Source of the DNA: Eurosta solidaginis
Lineage: Eukaryota > Arthropoda > Insecta > Diptera > Tephritidae
Length of the DNA: 64,000 nt
Assembly: GCF_040869045.1 (NCBI RefSeq)
Contig: NC_090322.1
Location: 186,991,477 to 187,055,476, forward strand
Direction of reading: 5' to 3'
Shown: in pieces, positions 58,261 through 64,000 of the stretch
Position numbering within the stretch: the first letter of the stretch is position 1
Layout of the letters: each line of letters begins with the position of its first letter
The notes under the pieces: generated by a model
The model's database searches: none
Seen by the model: the letters and a program-made list of their open reading frames with translations, nothing else
Told to the model about the DNA's origin: nothing
Translations under genes and position numbers: made by a program

Positions 58261-59811
58261 GATAAGCCTCATCCTTTAACCTCGTAGAGTATAGATGCTT
58301 GGGCATTTTGCAGCGTTGTCCCAAAGAATCACAGTAATCTGGAAAAAGATGCCAATTAACTCTCTTCCTATAACCAGCCTTTTTGGGTATATTATGTTCA
58401 GTTCAAGCCGTCTGATAAGTGGCATCAACGTGGCTAAGTGTGACCAAGAGCACAGTAAAAGTAGTGTCATGAACGGGTAAGAGAGTGAGTGACTAAAAGA
58501 GGAATGAACGGACATGGGTAGAAGCAGGCAAGGACGCACATTATATTAGTTCTTTTAAATTTTTTTTTGTTTGCCTCTTCCTTTTATATGCTACGCCGCC
58601 TGGCCCGTTGTTAATGGCGTCTTCTCATTTTTTTCATTCTCACGTCGTGTTTTTTTTTTATTGTAACGGATAAGGTTGGTATGAAAAAATGTTACGCGCC
58701 TATTTGTAGAGACTAAGCAGTTATTGTTTGAATTAATAATTGCAATGCTTTTTTGTTTATTTGTATTTTTGTTGCGTGGCGTTGTGGTCGATGGACTGCT
58801 TTGAATTTTGCTCCCCAATATGTTTGTACTCTCGATGAGGAAATAAATTTCCTTGTGACAACAGAAGGCGCCAAGGGCTGGAGAAGAATATCATTAAGAA
58901 ATGTTTCTTTGTTTTTGTCTATTGAGCACGCAACATTAAGTGGTATTACTTAGTCGCACACAGTTATAATAAGGAAATGTGTAGAAGTACACGCAAAGGA
59001 GAAAGGCTCTGTTTTCTCTGAAGGAGGTCGCCTATTATGAGGATCGACAAGAGAAAAGAGAGTACACCTCCTTGAAGGCTCCCCTATTTTCCAGAACTGT
59101 CTCAGTTGCCCTCATAGCTCTAGACAGATTTTTATTCCTTTTACAATAGACAGCACATAGTTAATACTTAATCATTAGCTTTTGTCCTTGTCAACTAAAA
59201 GCGGTAATGCCAGATGGTGTTTAGTTACACTCCAGCTTTTTCAGTATTGAGAACGACTTTCTCGACACATTCGAGAGCAAAAAAGATTTCATAAAGCTGA
59301 TGCAGATAATGCAAGTAGCTGGAACTAACCCGCTCATATCTAACAACATACGAAGAGGACGTAGATGTGGATCTAGAATAACATTAGATTACGATGGTTC
59401 TACGGTTTTCTATTATTGTCCCTATAGCTCTGAGGGAAATCCGCACCCATCAGGTGGTGGCCTATTAATATCCCGATCAATGGCGGCCGCCGTAGTGTGG
59501 TAATGGCAATTACACACGTCCAACTATGATTGACAGCATCAAGTGAAAGCAGCCTTGATATAATCGAAAAATCAGGCCTTGTGAAGATTTATGGGTCTTT
59601 TTGCTATTGAAGACGTTTAGAATTGAGTTGTGCGTGCTTTGCATAGTTTAACCCAAATATTTCACCCACATTATACGTACGAATAGATGAAAACACCTTG
59701 CACCGGACACTCGTGGATCACACGCTTAATTAACGGAAATGAGGTGTTTAATAAGCATTCCTCCTTCCCTCTTTTCTCTTCTCATTAGTTCCGCTTGTTC
59801 TTCTGCATCCC
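58261..59811. other. Unassigned DNA
   Basis: No terminal repeats or known protein motifs. Several frames of 60-90 codons occur on both strands without domain content or splice-site support. Possibly host intergenic DNA. Confidence 0.4.
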
Positions 59812-59932
59812 TTTTTCCCAGTCCCACCCAAGTCCAAGTCCCAGTCCCAGTATAAGTCCCATTCCCAGTGCCACACTCAGTCCCAGTCCTAGTCCAAGTC
59901 CCAGTGTCAGTCCCTGCTCCACTTCCCGAAAA
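59812..59932 (+). repeat. Degenerate (CCCAGT)n short tandem repeat
   Basis: Repeated TCCCAGTCC/AGTCCAAGTCCC words at about 6-bp spacing. The Ser-Pro-rich frame across it is a by-product. Confidence 0.8.
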
Positions 59933-60409
59933 AAATCTAGGCAGAGGGCTACCTATATACCATATTTCAGGCAGATCAAACCGTGAATAGAATTTGTTAG
60001 GATAGATCTGTCCCTGGTTCACTTATCGGAAAGAAAATTCACAGGAACCCTATCCTATCTTTCAAGTTGGAGCAAATTTGATTACAATTGGTTAAATAGT
60101 TTAGAAGTCCATCGCGGACAAACAACAGATAAGAAATCAAAATGTATGGAACAACTAAAAAACAACCAATTGCACGCAAACATATCCGTACCATTTGAAA
60201 ATGCGGGGGTACCGGTGCGCAAACGTAATATTTTTTTAAAGCAAATACCTACACATTTATGCACACAAACGCAGATAGCGAGGGCGGGAATAAACCGCCA
60301 TGTACATGGGTTTTAGCCCCAGCTTATCGAATACCCTTCGACTTTTGCAACGTGACCCCAACAGGCGTAGAACCTAGTGCTGAACCCACCTATCGAGGGA
60401 TTACTTGAC
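59933..60409. other. Unassigned DNA
   Basis: Nothing recognised apart from the following LINE tail. Confidence 0.4.
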
Positions 60410-60716
60410 GGTGTTATTGTTGTTGTTGTAGCGATAAGGTTTCTCCCAGAAGGGGAGTATTATCCATGTGATGGTCTTTTGCCGGATACAGATCCGGTAC
60501 GCTCCGGTAACACAGCACCATTAAGGTACTAGCCCGACCATCTCAGGAACGATTTATATGGCCACATTAAACCTTCAGGCCATCCCTCCCTCCCCACCTC
60601 CAAGTTCCATGAGGCGCTTGGGGTCGCCAGAGCCTCGGCTGTTAATGAAACAATATTCGCCACGGATAGGTGAGGTTGACAATTGGGTTTGGAGTAGAGG
60701 TTTACGCCGATCACTT
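60410..60716 (-). mobile_element. LINE 3'-end fragment with (CAA)n tail
   Basis: On the minus strand the sequence ends CTACAACAACAACAATAAC after CCGGATCTGTATCCGGC, a small dyad. I recognise this as a common dispersed repeat in tephritid-type genomes, probably the 3' UTR of an I-like LINE. No coding domain is included. The family name is from memory and unverified. Confidence 0.45.
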
Positions 60717-60790
60717 TATCGGCGGCGGCGGCGTAGGTTCTATTATATACCGGCGGCGGCGGCGTTGGCGGTGCGCCGGCATACGCCAGT
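60717..60790. repeat. GC-rich (CGG)n-type block
   Basis: Two GGCGGCGGCGGCG runs (60719 and 60752) around a TATTATATAC core, a GC-rich island in AT-rich DNA. Probably part of a dispersed repeat. Confidence 0.55.
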
Positions 60791-60879
60791 GTTCTTACTT
60801 TAAAAAGATTGATTTTTCTATTTAAAAAAATAATATTCAGGAAAGGTTTTGTTTGTATGTATTTAAGGAAATCAACGTG

Positions 60880-61090
60880 TTGGTCCGTAGTTTTTGCCTC
60901 AAGATCTCGCAGACCGTTCAAAAATGTTCAGGCGCAGCTCCTTGCGGAGGGATTGTCCCTCGTTCACTTACTCCAGAGAGGCTTCGAACCTAACCCCGGC
61001 CTTTGGAATTGGTACTGCTGCGTCTTCAGAAAGAAATATATATACATAGAATATGCACACTTTTGTCTGTATATCTCGTGCAAAGCGTAG
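60880..61090 (+). pseudogene. Possible LINE ORF2 start fragment
   Basis: A frame with LLAEGLSLVHLLQRGFEPNP and WNWYCCVFRKK resembles the small Cys-rich module that precedes the endonuclease in some insect I/R1-group LINEs. Only the first Cys pair is present. Tentative. Confidence 0.25.
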
Positions 61091-62540
61091 TTTCACCTAG
61101 TGTTAACTCCTAATAATCGTCGCGAACACAATTTCTCTAAATCATTTGTGGCTCATTGGCGGTCACGCAAAAAGGCGACTTATGGTTGCTCTTAATGGTC
61201 TATTAATACTCATGACTCTCGTGGCACAGGGCGCCTCCAGTTTTTCGGCAGTCTTTAAGAGCTACAATTCCCGATGTGCGAACAGTAGCAATCCCGGACA
61301 CCAGTCGCTACCACGCCTCCTGACCCTCACACCATATGCCAGCACAGAAGCTATAGGACTGCGACTTCGAACTCATACCTTCGTCGACGTCACTTTCCTA
61401 GAAGCTCTAGGTAAAGCTCCGAAGACTTTCCAACGGATGCTTTTGTCGCGCTATGCTGCCGAGCTACACCAGAGAAACACCTTGAAACGTTAGGGAGTGA
61501 CTATTCGGCCAAGGATGCCGCCCTCGAAATGATGAGCAGTCTAAGTGTATGTCATTGCGTAATGGGTGAAAATCGTATAATCCTCGGCGCATCTACATAA
61601 TTAAAATTTTACAAGGACCCTGCATAAAATTTTTAAAATTTAGACTAAAGTTTGCAGACGTTTGTATTCACAACATTGATTTCAATAGTCTTCGTTAAAT
61701 CAAAACGATATTTTTTTTTAAAGTCGACCGATTTTAACTTGAGAGATATTAACTGCTGTTTCCGGCCTTATGATATAAAAGCTCATTATGGATGACCGCG
61801 TAGCTTCAGTTTTCAGAACGTCCACTACGTTAGGGTAGTAGCACACACGGTCATTAGTTCGACTGTCTTCGGAAAGCTTTTGCTTCACCACTTTGAGTGT
61901 TCTTGCGAAGGACAAAGCCTCACCAGGTAAATATATGTGCCTACGTATTCACATTTGCAAAAGGAGTCGTAACGTGTAGGTGATATTTAAACTTGGTTGA
62001 TAGGCTATAATCAATGTGATTCACTCCAAGGGTCTAGTTTTGGATAGGGCCGCCAACTTTAGGAAATGTCAAAGCGGGAGACTTGGGTGTTGAAGGATGA
62101 AGTGCGAAAATCAAAATTAACATTTCAGGCGCTATTGTATAGTTTCGCAAATGAACAACAGATGTTTGAATGTAAACCCAAGTGATTTTTCAAACCCTTC
62201 TCATACGTACATAAATCCTCAACTTAAGTATGAGGTAAGAATCATTTCAAAGGAGTGTTTATGCCCCTAGAACCTAGTAAAGGATTTGGCATCACTGATT
62301 TCGCTTATTCTTTCCGCCAACCGCAATGTGAAATTTAAAAAAATCGGCACCTTTTTGTGTAAATTGGTTTTTTTAACAACTTGAGGACAATTTGAAAACA
62401 TGTTTGCCTTGGGTAATTTTATTTGAATTGATTGTTCATTATTAATTTTTTAAAAAAAATATATCTAAATTTATAATCTAACTCTTCTTTTAGTGTTTTG
62501 TTTAAATAAGTCCGTGTTAAGCTAGCATTGAAAGTGTCAG
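61091..62540. other. Unassigned DNA
   Basis: A 115-codon plus-strand frame (61146-61493) starts with a hydrophobic stretch (LNGLLILMTLVAQGASS) but has no recognised domain. A 65-codon minus frame (61718-61915) is likewise unassigned. No element ends are seen. Confidence 0.3.
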
Positions 62541-64000
62541 TTTTTATACTCAGTTGAGCAGAGCTCACAGAGTATATTAAGTTTGATTGCATAACGGTTG
62601 GTTGTACAGGTATAAAGGAATCGAGATAGATATAGACTTCCATATATCAAAACCATCAGGATCGAAAAAAAATTTGATTGAGCCATGTCCGTCCGTCCGC
62701 CCGTCCGTTAACACGATAACTTGAGTAAATTTTGAGGTATCTTGATGAAATTTGGTATGTAAGTTCCCGAGCACTCATCTCAGATCGCTATTTAAAATGA
62801 ACGATATCGGACTATAACCACGCCCACTTTTTCGATATCGAAAATTTCGAAAAACTGAAAAAGTGCAATAATTCATTACCAAAGACAGATAAAGCGATGA
62901 AATTTGGTAGGTGAGTTGAACTTATGACGCAGAATTGAAAATTAGTAAAATTTTGGACAACGGGCGTGGCACCGCCCACTTTTAAAAGAAGGTAATTTAA
63001 AATTTTGCAAGCTGTAATTTGGCAGTCGTTGAAGATATCATGATGAAATTTGGCAGGAACGTTACTCCTATTACTATATGTACGCTTAATAAAAATTAGC
63101 AAAATCGGAGAAGGACCACGCCCACTTTTAAAAAAAAATTTTTTTTAAAGTAAAATTTTAACAAAAAATGTAATATCTTTACAGTATATAAGTAAATTAT
63201 GTCAACATTCAACATCGGTTGATGCCACGCCCAGTTTTTATACACAGTCGTTCGTCTGTCCTTCCGCATGGCCGTTAACACGATAACTACAGCAAAAATC
63301 GACATATCTTTACTGAACTTAGTTCACGTACTTATCTGAACGCACTTTATCTTGGTATAAAAAATGAACGAAATCCGACTATGACCACGCCCACTTTTTC
63401 GATATCGAAAATTACGAAAAATGAAAAAAAAGCCATAATTCTATACCAAATACGAAAAAAGGGATAAAACATGGTAATTGGATTGGTTTATTGACGCGAA
63501 ATATAACTTTGGAAAAAACTTTGTAAAATGGTTGTGACACCTACCATATTAAGTAGAAGAAAATGAAAAAGTTCTGCAGGGCGAAATAAAAAACCCTTTA
63601 AATCTTTGCAGGTATTACATATATAAATAAATTAGCGGTATCCAACAGATGATGCTCTGGGTCACCATGGTCCACATTTTGGTCGATATCTGGAAAACGC
63701 CTTCACATATACAACTACTACCACTCCCTTTTAAAACCCTCATTAATACCTTTAATTTGATACCCATATTGTACAAACAAATTCTAGTCAACCCTGATCC
63801 ACCTTTATGGCGATATCCCTAAATGGCGTCCACATATAGAACTATGGCCCACTCCCTCATAAAATACTATTTAATGCCTTTCATTTGATACACATGTCAT
63901 ACAAACACATTCCAGGGTTACCCAGGTTCATTTTCCTACCTGGCTATTTTCCCTTATGTTGTCACCATAGCTCTCAACTGAGTATGTAATGTTCGGTTAC
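62541..64000 (+). mobile_element. HINE/DINE-1-like element, copy G (cut by window end)
   Basis: TTTTTATACTCAGTTGAGC start, GTCCGTCCGCCCGTCCG run near 62690, CCACGCCCAC blocks and about two minisatellite units (63660-63930). The window stops inside the terminal hairpin (GTTCGGTTAC). Relative to copies B and E, about 150 bp is missing near 63215, where CATTCAAC runs into ATCGGTTGATGCC. Confidence 0.82.

Noticed and set aside
59795..59986. Ser-Pro-rich protein
   Set aside because: Translation of a (CCCAGT)n simple repeat.
61146..61493. Secreted or membrane protein gene
   Set aside because: One hydrophobic stretch near the start but no recognised domain, no splice structure and surrounded by repeats; left as unassigned.

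Overview
The window is repeat-dense insect nuclear DNA. The most likely source is a higher fly, and I favour a tephritid fruit fly. That rests on recognising its Drosophila INE-1-like interspersed elements and its mix of LOA/I-like, jockey-like and RTE-like LINEs with hAT, Transib and Mdg3/Micropia-like elements; no host gene confirms it. I found no intact host protein-coding gene. Almost every recognisable coding stretch belongs to a mobile element, and most are broken.

Layout. 1-749: unassigned flank with one short ORF. 750-10689: a satellite array of about 151-bp monomers, interrupted by an LTR retrotransposon (1822-5346) whose single 796-codon ORF joins gag and protease directly to the tail of an integrase. 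10690-13139: a small hairpin MITE, then a DINE-1/HINE-like element (non-autonomous, Helentron-type) carrying a solo LTR. 13140-18798: AT-rich DNA around a decayed LINE. 18799-20837: a hAT transposon with an 8-bp target duplication. 21060-28019: a tRNA-derived SINE, two HINE-like elements and LINE debris. 28020-29919: a 1.9-kb non-coding element with terminal inverted repeats.

30352-36690 and 50629-54265 are two copies of one segmental duplication. Each has gained different insertions and can serve as the empty site for the other. Copy 1 holds a SINE, a Harbinger-like MITE, a 3.7-kb Transib (RAG1-related) transposon and a HINE-like element. Copy 2 holds another SINE and a LOA/I-like LINE that itself contains an RTE fragment. 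Between the copies (36684-50243) lie three HINE-like elements, two with large minisatellite arrays, a truncated jockey-like LINE, a decayed LOA/I-like copy, an RTE-like fragment and two long inverted repeats. After copy 2 come a degenerate SINE, a solo LTR, the best preserved LOA/I-like LINE (55799-58251), mostly unassigned DNA with simple repeats, and a last HINE-like element running off the end.

The elements do not form a pathway. The region looks like heterochromatic or pericentromeric-type DNA built by nested insertion and local duplication. The most notable item is the Transib element at 32398-36110. Its ends begin with the V(D)J heptamer CACAGTG, and its left end has a nonamer-like block after a 24-bp spacer. 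Its relic transposase keeps two of three catalytic acidic positions and the RAG1-like metal-ligand spacing. All identifications rest on reading the sequence and on remembered family features; no database search was run.
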